Assembly: GCA_937889645.1 (NCBI GenBank)
Contig: CALBZE010000142.1
Span: 1 to 48,497 of the forward strand
From: an uncultured bacterium
GTDB lineage: Bacteria; Gemmatimonadota; Gemmatimonadetes; Longimicrobiales; RSA9
Reading direction: 5' to 3'
DNA: 48,497 bases
Of the stretch, positions 24,111 through 34,237 are shown in pieces; positions within the stretch are counted from its first letter, which is position 1; each line of letters opens with the position of its first letter. The notes beneath the pieces were generated by a model. That model was not told where the DNA came from. It saw only the letters and a list, made by a program, of their open reading frames with translations, and ran no database searches. Position numbers and translations under genes: made by a program.

Positions 24111-24859
24111 TGCCGGGGTTCGAGGAGGAATACGACGGTGACGCTCGCGGTGATATCGAGCGTGCCCGGCTCGATCGGCGTGGGCACGGCGCGTGCCGCC
24201 GCCACGTCGGCCTGAAATGCGTAGACCGGTCTATCGAACCCGCCCGCCGTCGTGACGGCGCGGACCGGGCCGAGCCGGAGGCCGAGCGCGTCGGCGATCG
24301 TCTCCGCTTCCTTCCGCGCCTCCTCCATCGCCTGGCGCAACGCGTCCCGCCGCGCCTCGGCCGGGTCGCGGAGCGTGAAGTTGACCCCGTGGACCCGGTT
24401 CGCGCCCGCGGAGATCGCGGCGTCTATCACTTCGCCCACACGGCCGATCTCGTCTATCGTGACGCGGACCATGTTGACGGCGCGGTAGCCGATGATGCGC
24501 TGCTCGGGGGGCCTGCGCGGGCTTTCCTGCGAGTAGTCGTATTCGGGGATCAGCTGGTACGACGTCGTCTCGATCGCGTCCTCCCCCAGTCCGAGGCGGC
24601 GCAGAGCACCCAGGAGGCGCGTCATCCGCGCCGCGTTCGCTTCCGCCGCCGCCTCGGCCGTGGCTGCCGAATTCTCGATGGCCACCGTTACCAGCGCCCG
24701 GTCCGGGTCGCGGGTCACCCGGCCCGTGGCCGAGACCGTCACCGTCTGATCGGTCCCCGGCGCCGGATGCCGCTGCCGCGCCGCGACCTCGGCCGGGGAG
24801 AAAAGTATCGTTAGCGCCAGGGCGAAGCCGGCGACGCTCTTGAGATCACTGCCGTTCAC
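24107..24859 (-). CDS. SIMPL-domain (DUF541) exported protein
   Basis: A 250-residue protein with an N-terminal signal segment (V-A-G-F-A-L-A-L-T-I-L-F-S-P-A-E-V-A-A-R), likely periplasmic. The SIMPL domain is clear: T-V-S-A-T-G-R-V-T-R-D-P-D-R-A-L-V-T-V near the start, E-T-T-S-Y-Q-L-I-P-E-Y-D-Y mid-way, G-Y-R-A-V-N-M-V-R-V-T-I and the helix A-R-R-D-A-L-R-Q-A-M-E-E-A-R. Families of this type are linked to oxidative stress (YggE) or signalling but mechanism is unknown. First gene of the minus-strand group ending with lon; the 212-base upstream gap is divergent. Confidence 0.85.
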   Translation of the reverse strand: MNGSDLKSVAGFALALTILFSPAEVAARQRHPAPGTDQTVTVSATGRVTRDPDRALVTVAIENSAATAEAAAEANAARMTRLLGALRRLGLGEDAIETTSYQLIPEYDYSQESPRRPPEQRIIGYRAVNMVRVTIDEIGRVGEVIDAAISAGANRVHGVNFTLRDPAEARRDALRQAMEEARKEAETIADALGLRLGPVRAVTTAGGFDRPVYAFQADVAAARAVPTPIEPGTLDITASVTVVFLLEPRQ

Positions 24860-25010
24860 ACGCTACCTCCCGTCATATTCGCGATAGACGGCCGCCACTC
24901 GGCGGCAAGATATGGGCTCTCGGCCGTTTGCGCGAGGCAACGGCGGGCCCCGATGCACGGTTCGGACCCCGGGGACCCCAACCGATGGATCGACGACGCT
25001 CCCTTGGAGT

Positions 25011-25040
25011 TTGACGCTCCCTCGCGTCGGCGAGTATCTT
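25011..25040 (+). promoter_or_regulatory. Candidate promoter of the PPC gene
   Basis: TTGACG (25011-25016), 18-base spacer, TATCTT (25035-25040), start near 25047, 25 bases before the GTG start of the PPC gene. Five of six matches at -35. Confidence 0.6.
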
Positions 25041-25071
25041 CGCGCGTCGCTTCGTTCCCCGGAGAGGACCC

Positions 25072-25497
25072 GTGCAACAACGAAAAACACCTTTCGGCTA
25101 CATCCTCGTCCTGGACAGGGGCGAGGAGCTTCTGCGCAGTCTGATCGAATTCGCGCGGCACAACGACATCGACGCCGCGACGCTCCACGGGATCGGCGCC
25201 GTCGATCGAATCGAGCTGGGCTACTACCGCCTGGCCACGCAGGAATACGAGCGACGGACCTTCATCGAGCCACTCGAGGTCTGTTCGCTCGTCGGCAACC
25301 TCTCCTTGCTCGACGGCGAGCCGCTCCCACACGTGCACGGAACTTTCGGGCGCGCCGACTTCACGACCGTCGGCGGCCACATCTTCGAGGCGGTGTGTTC
25401 GGTCTCCCTCGAGATCTCGGTCCACGTGCTTCCCGAGCCGATGCACCGCGGAGCCGTCGACTTCTGCAACCTGAAGCTCTTGAAGCTGGACCAGTGA
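25072..25497 (+). CDS. PPC/DUF296 domain protein
   Basis: A 141-residue single PPC domain (plant and prokaryote conserved). Conserved elements are Y-I-L-V-L-D-R-G-E-E, the I-G-A-V-D segment, G-N-L-S-L-L-D-G-E-P-L-P-H-V-H-G-T-F-G-R, and G-G-H-I-F-E-A-V-C-S-V. In plants the domain accompanies AT-hooks; bacterial versions are trimeric and of unknown role, sometimes binding metal through the conserved His residues. Starts at GTG with GGAGAGG upstream. It precedes the nucleotidyltransferase by 25 bases, so they are likely co-transcribed. Confidence 0.85.
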   Translation: MQQRKTPFGYILVLDRGEELLRSLIEFARHNDIDAATLHGIGAVDRIELGYYRLATQEYERRTFIEPLEVCSLVGNLSLLDGEPLPHVHGTFGRADFTTVGGHIFEAVCSVSLEISVHVLPEPMHRGAVDFCNLKLLKLDQ

Positions 25498-25522
25498 CTC
25501 CGATCGAACGGGAGAGAGGCCG

Positions 25523-26515
25523 ATGAAAGTCATCATCCCCCTGGCGGGGAAGGGGACGCGACTGCGGCCCCACACGTACATCACACCGAAGCCGCTCCTC
25601 AAGGTCGCCGACAAGCCGGTGATGAGCTACATCCTCGACGATCTGCGGCAGCTCGGCGTCGAGGAGATCGTCTTCATCACCGGCTACCTCAAGGAGAAGG
25701 TCGAAGACTATATCCGGGCCGAGTACCCGTGGTTCCGCGCCCATTTCGTGGAACAGCCGGTCCAGAACGGGACCGCGGGCGCGGTCCAGCTCGCCGAGCC
25801 GTACATCGACGAGGACGTGTTGATCATCTTCGTCGACACCCTCTTCGATGCGGACCTCGGGATCGTCCGTTCGCTCCCTGAAGGGGACGCGGGCGTGATC
25901 TGGGTCAAGGAGGTCGAGGACTACCGGCGCTTCGGCGTGGTCGTGACCGACCGCGAGGGGTACATGAAGCGCATCGTCGAGAAGCCTCGCGACCCGATCT
26001 CGAAGCTGGCCAACATCGGTCTCTACTACATCCGCGACTGGCGGCTCCTCTTCGAGGGGATCCACCATACGATGGGCGGGCCGAAGGCGCCGGGCGAGGA
26101 GTACTACCTGACCGACGCATTCCAGTACATGATCGACCGCGGCGCGCGCTTGCGCACGGTCGAGGTGCAGGGGTGGTACGACTGCGGCAAGGTGGAGACG
26201 CTCATCTCGACGAACCGGCATTTGCTGGAGACGGGGCGTGCCCGCAAGCCCGACGGCGGCGACGATGTCCGGATCGAAGGCCCGGTCCGTGTCGCCGAGG
26301 GTGTCGAATTGGATGACGTCGTCCTCGGCCCGAACGTCACGATCGGCACGGGCTGCAAGCTGCGGGGCGTGCGGATCCGCGACACGATCGTCGGGAGCCA
26401 CACGACGATCGAGGATTCCGAGATCCACGACTCGCTGATCGGCGACCGCGTCCGGATCCGTGGCGTGCGGGGGACGCTCAGCGTCGCGGACGACTCGGAG
26501 GTGTTGGGGGATTGA
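25523..26515 (+). CDS. Sugar-phosphate nucleotidyltransferase with beta-helix tail
   Basis: A 330-residue enzyme forming NDP-sugars from sugar-1-phosphate. The N-terminal signature is L-A-G-K-G-T-R-L-R-P-H-T (residues 7-18) with T-P-K-P-L-L-K-V-A-D-K-P; metal-binding Asp in I-F-V-D-T and V-E-K-P follow. The last 70 residues show hexapeptide repeats (left-handed beta helix: V-R-V-A-E-G-V, L-D-D-V-V-L-G-P-N-V-T-I-G) as in long RmlA or GlmU-like proteins. Substrate could be glucose-1-phosphate or another hexose phosphate; there are no dTDP-rhamnose genes nearby to decide. AGAG precedes the ATG. Confidence 0.88.
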   Translation: MKVIIPLAGKGTRLRPHTYITPKPLLKVADKPVMSYILDDLRQLGVEEIVFITGYLKEKVEDYIRAEYPWFRAHFVEQPVQNGTAGAVQLAEPYIDEDVLIIFVDTLFDADLGIVRSLPEGDAGVIWVKEVEDYRRFGVVVTDREGYMKRIVEKPRDPISKLANIGLYYIRDWRLLFEGIHHTMGGPKAPGEEYYLTDAFQYMIDRGARLRTVEVQGWYDCGKVETLISTNRHLLETGRARKPDGGDDVRIEGPVRVAEGVELDDVVLGPNVTIGTGCKLRGVRIRDTIVGSHTTIEDSEIHDSLIGDRVRIRGVRGTLSVADDSEVLGD

Positions 26516-26525
26516 CAGTGGCTGG

Positions 26526-26616
26526 CCGGCGGCCGACCGGTGAGAGCCGGGATCGGTGCCGGCCGACACGTGGGCGATGGTCGGCCGCCGGTGCGACGGG
26601 GTCGCACCGGCGGCCG
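26526..26616. terminator. Competing hairpins between convergent genes
   Basis: A 16-bp perfect hairpin (26582-26597 with 26601-26616, loop GGG) ends two bases before the M20 stop codon. An upstream copy, CCGGCGGCCGACC at 26526-26538, can instead pair with 26579-26591, so the two hairpins are mutually exclusive. No T-tract. It probably acts as a bidirectional terminator. Confidence 0.5.
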
Positions 26617-26617
26617 C

Positions 26618-27835
26618 TCACATCTCGAGGCCCGCGGCGGCGACGAGGGTGAGGAGCGCGCGGTCGAGCCCCTCCGGGCCGCCGTCGTTCTCGTACCATT
26701 CGTCGGGCGTGTGGACGCCGGACGAGCGGCCGCCGGCTCCCATGGCGATGGCAGGGATCCCGAGCGAGATCGGGATGTTCGCGTCAGTCGACGACGCCGC
26801 GAGTTCCGGCTCTTCGCCGATCATGCGCGTGGCGGCGCACGCCGCCGCGACGAGCGGCGACGCCGCTGGCGTCTCACCCGACGGCCGGTCGCCGATCCGC
26901 TCGAACCGCAGGGCGAGCGGGGAGTCGCTCCCGCGGCTGTGCCGCTCGGTCGCCACGACCGCCCGCTTGATCTCCCGCAGCGCTTTGGCCTCGACCGCGT
27001 CGAGCGCGTTCGCGCCTTCGCTGCGGATGTCGAGCTCCAGCCACGCTTCGGTCGGGATCGCGTTCACGGCGGTCCCGCCCTCGATGCGGCCGACGGAGAG
27101 CGTCGTACGCGGGCGGCGCGGCAGGTCGATCGCGTCGAGCGCGGCGACGGCGCGTCCGAGGGCGTGGATCGGGTTGGCACGCCCCCAGTCCGCCCACGAA
27201 TGCCCGCCGCTCCCCTCGATCGTCACGCGATAGCGGCGCGACCCGAGCGCCCGGTTGACGATGCGGCGCGTGCCGGTGCCGTCGAGCGCGATGAACGCCG
27301 CCGCCCGGCGCCAGGGCGAGTCCTCCCTGAACAGGTGCTTGACGCCGCGCAGGTCGCCCACCCCCTCCTCGCCCACGGTGGCCGCGAAGACGACGGAGCG
27401 CGCGAGAGACGGCCGCGCCTCGACGAGCGCGCCGGCCAGCGCGATCAGCGCCGCCAGCCCGCGGGCGTTGTCGGCGATCCCGGGTCCGACCAGGCGCTCG
27501 CCGACGCGCCGCACCGTCACGTCCGTCTCCGGGGGGAAGACCGTGTCCAGGTGCGCGCAGATCAACACGGGGCCGTACTCGCCCGCTCGGTCCTGGGCCG
27601 AGCCGTTGGCCGGGTACCACGCCAGTACGTTGCCCACCTCGTCGACAGCTACGTCGCGGAGGCCGAGCTCTTCGAACCACCGACGCATCCGCTCGCCGCG
27701 CGCCGATTCGCCGAACGGCGGCGCCGGGATCTGCGCCAGCTCGATCATGGCGGCCAGAGTCTCGGCATCCCGCTCGCGCAGCGTCGTTCTGGCCCGGTCC
27801 ACGGCCGGGTGGCGGTTCAGTGTGGCGACATCCAT
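26618..27835 (-). CDS. M20-family metallopeptidase
   Basis: A di-zinc peptidase of about 405 residues. Ligands and catalytic residues are H95 and D97 (C-A-H-L-D-T-V-F), D122 (I-A-D-N-A-R-G), E156/E157 (G-E-E-G), D185 (I-A-L-D-G-T-G) and a C-terminal His in G-V-H-T-P-D-E. The lid domain (S-G-G-H-S-W-A-D-W) is present. It resembles tripeptidase/aminoacylase-type members; substrate unknown. Start ATG at 27835, where M-D-V-A-T-L begins family-like sequence; the frame extends to 27922 but is Arg/Glu-rich. Divergent from the HMGL-fold gene. Confidence 0.88.
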   Translation of the reverse strand: MDVATLNRHPAVDRARTTLRERDAETLAAMIELAQIPAPPFGESARGERMRRWFEELGLRDVAVDEVGNVLAWYPANGSAQDRAGEYGPVLICAHLDTVFPPETDVTVRRVGERLVGPGIADNARGLAALIALAGALVEARPSLARSVVFAATVGEEGVGDLRGVKHLFREDSPWRRAAAFIALDGTGTRRIVNRALGSRRYRVTIEGSGGHSWADWGRANPIHALGRAVAALDAIDLPRRPRTTLSVGRIEGGTAVNAIPTEAWLELDIRSEGANALDAVEAKALREIKRAVVATERHSRGSDSPLALRFERIGDRPSGETPAASPLVAAACAATRMIGEEPELAASSTDANIPISLGIPAIAMGAGGRSSGVHTPDEWYENDGGPEGLDRALLTLVAAAGLEM

Positions 27836-27895
27836 CGCCTGCGGCGGCTCCCTTCTTGCATCCTCGGCCCCGGCGTCTCGGGGGACAGCGCTCGG

Positions 27896-27925
27896 TTGAC
27901 AATGTGATCGACGCGGGTCCATCTT
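27896..27925 (+). promoter_or_regulatory. Candidate promoter of the HMGL-fold gene
   Basis: Perfect TTGACA (27896-27901), 18-base spacer, CATCTT (27920-27925). The predicted start is near 27932, about 36 bases before the ATG at 27968. The M20 gene lies divergently. Confidence 0.6.
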
Positions 27926-27967
27926 GCCAGCGACACACCCTGCCTATCCCCCCGAAGCCCGATCGAC

Positions 27968-29218
27968 ATGAACGAGCAGGATCTGATCTACGACTGGAAC
28001 GTCGCCGACAGGGCCCCCGATCTTCCCCCGCTCAGACGGGTCGAGCTGGACGACGAGACGCTGCGAGACGGACTGCAATCCCCCTCCGTGCGAGACCCCG
28101 CGATCGGCGACAAGATCCGCATCCTCCACCTCATGGCAGAGCTCGGCATCCAATCGGCGAACATCGGTTTGCCGGGCGCCGGGCCGCGCGCGGCCGCGGA
28201 CGTGGAGGCGCTGGCCCGCGAGATCCGCGACGCGCGGCTGCCGATCTTCCCGAACTGCGCGGCCCGCACGGTTCGGGCCGACGTCGAGCCGATCGTGCGG
28301 ATCGCCCAGAAGACGGGCCTCGCGATCGAGGCGGCGACGTTCCTCGGCTCTTCGCCCGTCCGGCAGTACGCCGAGGACTGGACGCTCGACAAGATGCTGA
28401 AAGTCACGGAGGACGCGGTCGGCTTCGCCGTCGCCGAAGGGCTGCCGGTCATGTATGTGACCGAAGACACGACGCGGGCGCGGCCGGAGACGCTGAAGAA
28501 GCTCTACACGACGGCGATCGAGTGCGGCGCGCGGCGGATCTGCCTGGCCGATACGGTAGGGCACGCCACGCCCCACGGCGTGCGGCGGCTGATCCACTTC
28601 ATCCGCGAGGAGGTCGTTCGTCCGACCGGCGAGGACGTCAAGATCGACTGGCACGGGCACCGCGACCGCGGTCTCGGGCTCGCCAACGCGTTCGCCGCGA
28701 TCGAGGCGGGCGCCGACCGCATCCACGGCTCCGCGCTCGGGATCGGCGAGCGGGTCGGCAACGTCGAGATGGACCTGCTGCTGGTCAACCTCAAGCTGCT
28801 CGGGCTGCACGACGGCAACCTCTCGCGCCTGGCCGAGTACTGCGAGTTGGTCGCGGAGGTGACCGGCGCGCCGCTCCCCTGCAACTACCCGGTCTTCGGG
28901 ACCGACGCGTTCCGCACCGGGACGGGCGTGCACGCGGCGGCGATCATCAAGGCCAAGGCCAAGGGCGACGATTGGCTGGCCGACCTCGTCTACTCGGGCG
29001 TGCCCGCCGCGCTCTTCGGGCGGCGCCAGGTCATCGAGGTCAGCCACGTGAGCGGTATGTCGAACGTGAAGTTCTGGCTCGCCGAGCACGGTTACGACGC
29101 TTCCGATGAAGCGCTGTGCCGTGCGGTCTTCGAACTCGCGAAACGAACCGACCGGGTGCTGACCGATGCAGAGATCCACGACTGTTGCCGAGCACACGGC
29201 CACACGCAACCCGCCTGA
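27968..29218 (+). CDS. HMGL-fold synthase (isopropylmalate/homocitrate synthase-like)
   Basis: A 416-residue TIM-barrel Claisen-condensation enzyme. D-D-E-T-L-R-D-G-L-Q (R33, D34) is the acyl-CoA/metal loop; H-G-H-R-D-R-G-L-G-L-A-N-A (near 229-241) carries the metal His pair; H-G-S-A-L-G-I-G-E-R-V-G-N follows. The C terminus lacks the regulatory LeuA dimer domain of full-length 2-isopropylmalate synthases (usually 500 or more residues), so it resembles homocitrate-synthase-type or short LeuA-like enzymes. No leuB/C/D genes accompany it. The exact acyl acceptor cannot be read from sequence. Confidence 0.82.
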   Translation: MNEQDLIYDWNVADRAPDLPPLRRVELDDETLRDGLQSPSVRDPAIGDKIRILHLMAELGIQSANIGLPGAGPRAAADVEALAREIRDARLPIFPNCAARTVRADVEPIVRIAQKTGLAIEAATFLGSSPVRQYAEDWTLDKMLKVTEDAVGFAVAEGLPVMYVTEDTTRARPETLKKLYTTAIECGARRICLADTVGHATPHGVRRLIHFIREEVVRPTGEDVKIDWHGHRDRGLGLANAFAAIEAGADRIHGSALGIGERVGNVEMDLLLVNLKLLGLHDGNLSRLAEYCELVAEVTGAPLPCNYPVFGTDAFRTGTGVHAAAIIKAKAKGDDWLADLVYSGVPAALFGRRQVIEVSHVSGMSNVKFWLAEHGYDASDEALCRAVFELAKRTDRVLTDAEIHDCCRAHGHTQPA

Positions 29219-30830
29219 CGTCGGGCTGGGCGCCCTGCTCGACGAATTCTTCGCCTTCTGGTGGGAAACGAATCCGACGCACGCGACGGTCGTCGGCGTC
29301 CACACCCACGATGGCGAACTGGAACGCTACGATGCCGCGACCCTCGAAGAGAGGGCGCGGCATCTTCGTGGGTACCTGGACGCTTTCGAGAGGATCACGC
29401 CGGCCGGCCGAGGCGACTGGATCGACAGGGAGCTGGTCCTCGACCGGATCCGTTGGGAGCTCTACGAGCTCGACCACGTTCGCACCCACCGCCGGAACCC
29501 CCTGATCTATCTGGAAGGCGCGTTCGGCGCGCTCTACCTCATGGCCGTCCGCGACTACGCGCCCGCGGCCGAGCGCGCGCTCCGCGCCGCGGAGCGGCTC
29601 CAGGCGCTGCACGCATCGCTGGACCAGGCGCGCGAGAACCTGACCGAGGCGGCGCCGGAGTTGGTGCGAACCGCCGCCATCGTGGCGCGCAGCGGCCTCG
29701 CGCTCCTCGAGTCGCTCCTGCCGGCCCATCTGGGGACCGCGCTGGAGGACGACCCGGACCAGTTCTCACGCTGGGAGAACGCGCGACGGGGCGCCGCCGA
29801 TGCACTCGTCGACTTCGCCCGCTGGCTCGAGGAGGATCTCGCCCCTCGCGCGGACAGGAGCTTCGCCCTCGGCCGGGAGGCGTGGGAGACCCGCGTCCGC
29901 TACGAGCACGGCCTCCACTACACCGCCGAGGAAATCCTCGCCTACGGCGAGGCGCTCGAGCGGAGGACCGAGGTGGCGCTCTACCAGGTCGCCCGAGAGC
30001 TCGGCGGCAGGCATTGGCGCGACGTCGTCGAGAACCTGAAGGAGGACCACCCCGCGGTCGACGAGTTGATCGAGGCCTATCGCGCCGAGATGGACCGGGC
30101 GCGTGCGTTCGTCGAGGAGAACGACATCGTCACGATCCCCGGCGACGAGGCGCTCGTCGTGACCGCGACGCCCGAGTTCCTGCGGCCGCTCATCCCCTAC
30201 GCCGCGTATCAGCCGCCGGGCGCGTTCGAGACCGACCAGACCGGGTTCTTCTTCGTGACGCCGCCGGACGCCGAGGACGCGGAAGAGCGCCTGCGCGACC
30301 ATTGTCGATTCGGCATCCCGGTCACGGCGCTGCACGAGGCGTATCCGGGCCACCACCTCCAGCTCCTGCGCTCGAACGCCGCGGACTCGCAGCCCCGGCG
30401 CGCCTTCTTCACCTCCGTCTTTGCCGAAGGCTGGGCGCTGTACTGCGAGGAGATGATGTGGGAGCAGGGGTTCTACACAGACCTGCGCGTGCGGCTGCTG
30501 CAGCTCAAAGACCTGCTCTGGCGGGCGACCCGCGTCGTCATCGATGTCGGGCTGCACGTCCACGGCTGGACGCCCGAGCGCGCCGTCGACTACCTGGTCG
30601 AGCACGCCGGGCTCGAGCGAGGCAACGCCGAGATCGAGGTCCGGCGCTACTGCGCCTCGCCCACTCAGCCGATGAGCTACGCCGTCGGGATGCGCGAGAT
30701 CCTGCGCCTGCGCGACCGTTACTGCGCGCGCGCCGGGAACGGTTTCCGGCTCCGGGATTTCCACGACGAGCTGCTCTCCTGGGGCACGATCGCGCCTCCC
30801 CTCATCGCGCACGGCCTCGGGATCGCGTAG
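29166..30830 (+). CDS. DUF885 family hydrolase (metallopeptidase-like)
   Basis: A 554-residue protein of the DUF885 family, which has an M32/gluzincin-like fold. The zinc motif H-E-A-Y-P-G-H-H-L-Q is near residue 390 and F-A-E-G-W-A-L-Y-C-E-E-M supplies the downstream Glu. Many Leu/Arg/Glu helices surround it. No signal peptide, so it acts in the cytoplasm. Some relatives act on small peptides, but the substrate is unknown. The ATG at 29166 overlaps the preceding gene by 53 bases, and its ribosome site is weak; no better start is visible without losing family sequence. Confidence 0.82.
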   Translation: MQRSTTVAEHTATRNPPDVGLGALLDEFFAFWWETNPTHATVVGVHTHDGELERYDAATLEERARHLRGYLDAFERITPAGRGDWIDRELVLDRIRWELYELDHVRTHRRNPLIYLEGAFGALYLMAVRDYAPAAERALRAAERLQALHASLDQARENLTEAAPELVRTAAIVARSGLALLESLLPAHLGTALEDDPDQFSRWENARRGAADALVDFARWLEEDLAPRADRSFALGREAWETRVRYEHGLHYTAEEILAYGEALERRTEVALYQVARELGGRHWRDVVENLKEDHPAVDELIEAYRAEMDRARAFVEENDIVTIPGDEALVVTATPEFLRPLIPYAAYQPPGAFETDQTGFFFVTPPDAEDAEERLRDHCRFGIPVTALHEAYPGHHLQLLRSNAADSQPRRAFFTSVFAEGWALYCEEMMWEQGFYTDLRVRLLQLKDLLWRATRVVIDVGLHVHGWTPERAVDYLVEHAGLERGNAEIEVRRYCASPTQPMSYAVGMREILRLRDRYCARAGNGFRLRDFHDELLSWGTIAPPLIAHGLGIA

Positions 30831-30935
30831 GCGCGGGACGCGCGGGGAGGGCGCGGGTTCGCGGCGAGCCCGGGTTCGCGTCGGGATGACCGAACTCGGC
30901 GGGGACGGCCGAACCGCGCGGAGAGGAGCCTGGAT

Positions 30936-30978
30936 GCGAGGAAGGCGCGCCCGGATTCTCCGGGCGCGCCTTCCTCGC
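30936..30978. terminator. Very long hairpin between convergent genes
   Basis: A 19-bp perfect inverted repeat (30936-30954 with 30960-30978) with the loop ATTCT lies between the DUF885 gene and the DoxX gene, which converge. No T-tract, but a 19-bp GC stem is probably enough to act in both directions or to stabilise ends. Confidence 0.6.
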
Positions 30979-31005
30979 CTATCGGCATGCGGTTGGGTAT
31001 CGCCG

Positions 31006-31452
31006 TCAGTGGGCGGCGACGGGCTCTTCCGTACGGTCGCCCGCCTCCGCCGCCGCGCCCGCCTTCCGGCGCTGGAGCACGTCGTCGACGCTGAACGAGC
31101 CGCCGCCGTGCGCCGCCAGGAACAGGTAGATGAAGCAGAAGAGCGCGGCGGGCTCGCCGCCGTTCAGGATCGGGAAGAACCCGCGGGGGAGATGCGCCTG
31201 GAAATACGCCACCGCCATCTCGCCCGCCAGGACGAAGGCGACCGGCCGCGTGAACAGCCCAAGCGCGATCAGTGCCCCGCCGAAGAACTCGAGGACTCCG
31301 GCCAGACCCATCTGCGAGAAGAGTTCGGCCGTCGCGCCCGATCCGCCCATGCCCCCCAGCCACCCGAACAGCTTCTGGGCGCCGTGCTGCATGAACAGGA
31401 GCCCCGTCACGATGCGGAGTGCGTTCTGCGACCACGTCTGCCAACGGTTCAT
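31006..31452 (-). CDS. DoxX family membrane protein
   Basis: A 148-residue inner-membrane protein with four predicted helices. The family feature G-L-L-F-M-Q-H-G-A-Q-K-L-F-G-W starts the first helix region, followed by G-V-L-E-F-F-G-G-A-L-I-A-L-G-L-F-T-R-P. DoxX relatives are often tied to redox or sulfur metabolism; some form complexes with thiol oxidoreductases. The ATG has GGGAGG 7 bases upstream. It is 31 bases after the MacB permease gene and may be the last gene of that operon. Confidence 0.85.
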   Translation of the reverse strand: MNRWQTWSQNALRIVTGLLFMQHGAQKLFGWLGGMGGSGATAELFSQMGLAGVLEFFGGALIALGLFTRPVAFVLAGEMAVAYFQAHLPRGFFPILNGGEPAALFCFIYLFLAAHGGGSFSVDDVLQRRKAGAAAEAGDRTEEPVAAH

Positions 31453-31483
31453 GGCGATCCTCCCCTGTGAAGGGTGAACAGGA

Positions 31484-32695
<1,212 letters not shown>

Positions 32696-32705
32696 GTCGT
32701 CCTCC

Positions 32706-34190
32706 TCAGCGGCGGCCGCCGGCGCCGGGGATCGGACCGCTGTTCCGCTCGCGGAAGCGGTTGAGCATCTCCTGCTGCTGGGCCTGCAGCCTGGCGACCG
32801 ACATGAGGATGACCGGCTCGCCGACGTCGAGCCCGCGCACGATCTCCGTGTAGTCCCAGTCGTTCAGGCCGAGGAGGACCATGCGCGGCTCCGGCCCGTT
32901 GGGACCCGCCACGAAGACGAGCCCCGGACGGACATCGCCGGCGTTGCCGGCCGCGCCGGCGCCCGGGAAGCCCGCGCGCGGGCCAGCGCCACCCGGGGCG
33001 CCCATGCCGCGCATGCCGGCGGGACCGCCCGCGGCACCGGGACCACCCGCGCCGCCCTGGCCGCGGGCGCCATTCGCCCCCTGCATTCGAGCACGGGCTG
33101 AGTCGCCGGCCGGCGCGGCGCCCGAGCCGGGCCCGACGCGCTCGCCGGCGCCGCCGGCCTGGGCGCCGTCAGGGCCGCCGGGCCCGCCGTTGCCGCCGCG
33201 CCCGCCGCGCAGCGCCGCCCGCATCTTGTCCTCGTCCAGCCCCAGCACCGCGCCGGCGGCCATGGCATCCCGCATCGAGACGACGGCCGCGTTCGGGACG
33301 GCGACGATGCCCTCGCGCCGCGCGATCAGGATCTGGACCTCCGCGTTCATCCCCGGCTTCAGCAGCCCTTCACGGTTGTCAAGCCGGACCAGCACGGGGA
33401 ACATCGTCACGTTCTGCTCGACGACCGCCTGCGGCTCGATCTTGAGCACCGTCCCCTCGAAGACCCGGTTCGGGAACGCCTCGACCGTGACCTGCGCCGA
33501 AAGGCCCGGCTTGATCTGGCCGATGTCGGTCTCGTCGACCAGCGTGCGGACCTGCATCTCCGAGAGGTCCGCCATCTTGAAGAGCGTGGTCCCGCCCGAG
33601 ATGTTCTGGCTCGCCGACTGGATGATCTGCCCGATCTCGACGCTCTTCTCGATGATCGTCCCATCCAGCGGCGCGCGGATCGTGACGTCGTTCATCCGCT
33701 CCCGCGCAAGCTCCAGGTTCGTCTGCGCCTTGACGAACTGCGCCCGCGCGTTCGCGACCTCGAACTCCGTGTTCTCGTACTCCTGCTCAGTGATCACGTT
33801 GGCCGCGCGCAGCTCCTGCGAGCGACGGCGCTGGGCTTCCGCCGTGGCCAGCCGCGCCCGCGCGACCTCGAGGTCCGCCTCGGCCTGCTCGAGCGCGTTC
33901 CGCACGTCGCGCGGGTCGACCTCGGCCAGCAGCGCGCCACGCTTCACGAAGTCGCCCGTCTCCACGTGGAGACTCAGGATCTCGCCGCTCGCCTTCGACT
34001 TCACCTCGACGATCCGGATCGGCTCGACCAGGCCGGCCGCTTCGGCCCGGATGTCGAGCGTGCGCCGTTCGGCCTGGGCGACCTCCGCCCCGGCATCGGC
34101 CTCCAGGGCCGTCGACTCGCGGCAGCCGGTGACGGGTGCCGCGGCCAGGAGCACGGCGCCGGCCGCCAGAATGCTACGGATTCGATTCAT
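32706..34190 (-). CDS. MacA/HlyD-type periplasmic adaptor with glycine-rich insert
   Basis: A 494-residue lipoprotein (signal A-A-A-P-V-T-G-C, Cys 23). Barrel-sandwich hybrid and helical hairpin are clear: I-V-E-V-K-S-K-A-S-G-E-I, V-D-P-R-D-V, a coiled coil (L-E-V-A-R-A-R-L-A-T-A-E-A-Q-R-R), and I-R-A-P-L-D-G-T-I. It links the MacB-like permease to TolC. Between about residues 326 and 421 (coordinates near 32930-33215) sits an insert built of G-G-x and G-A-x repeats with P, M and N, not seen in MacA/AcrA relatives I know. ATG at 34190 has GGGAGG 9 bases upstream; the frame runs on to 34622 but is Arg/Gly noise. Confidence 0.88.
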   Translation of the reverse strand: MNRIRSILAAGAVLLAAAPVTGCRESTALEADAGAEVAQAERRTLDIRAEAAGLVEPIRIVEVKSKASGEILSLHVETGDFVKRGALLAEVDPRDVRNALEQAEADLEVARARLATAEAQRRRSQELRAANVITEQEYENTEFEVANARAQFVKAQTNLELARERMNDVTIRAPLDGTIIEKSVEIGQIIQSASQNISGGTTLFKMADLSEMQVRTLVDETDIGQIKPGLSAQVTVEAFPNRVFEGTVLKIEPQAVVEQNVTMFPVLVRLDNREGLLKPGMNAEVQILIARREGIVAVPNAAVVSMRDAMAAGAVLGLDEDKMRAALRGGRGGNGGPGGPDGAQAGGAGERVGPGSGAAPAGDSARARMQGANGARGQGGAGGPGAAGGPAGMRGMGAPGGAGPRAGFPGAGAAGNAGDVRPGLVFVAGPNGPEPRMVLLGLNDWDYTEIVRGLDVGEPVILMSVARLQAQQQEMLNRFRERNSGPIPGAGGRR

Positions 34191-34237
34191 CTCTTCGAAC
34201 CTCCCGGGGCCCCGGCCCCGTGTCGCGTGTTCGAGAC

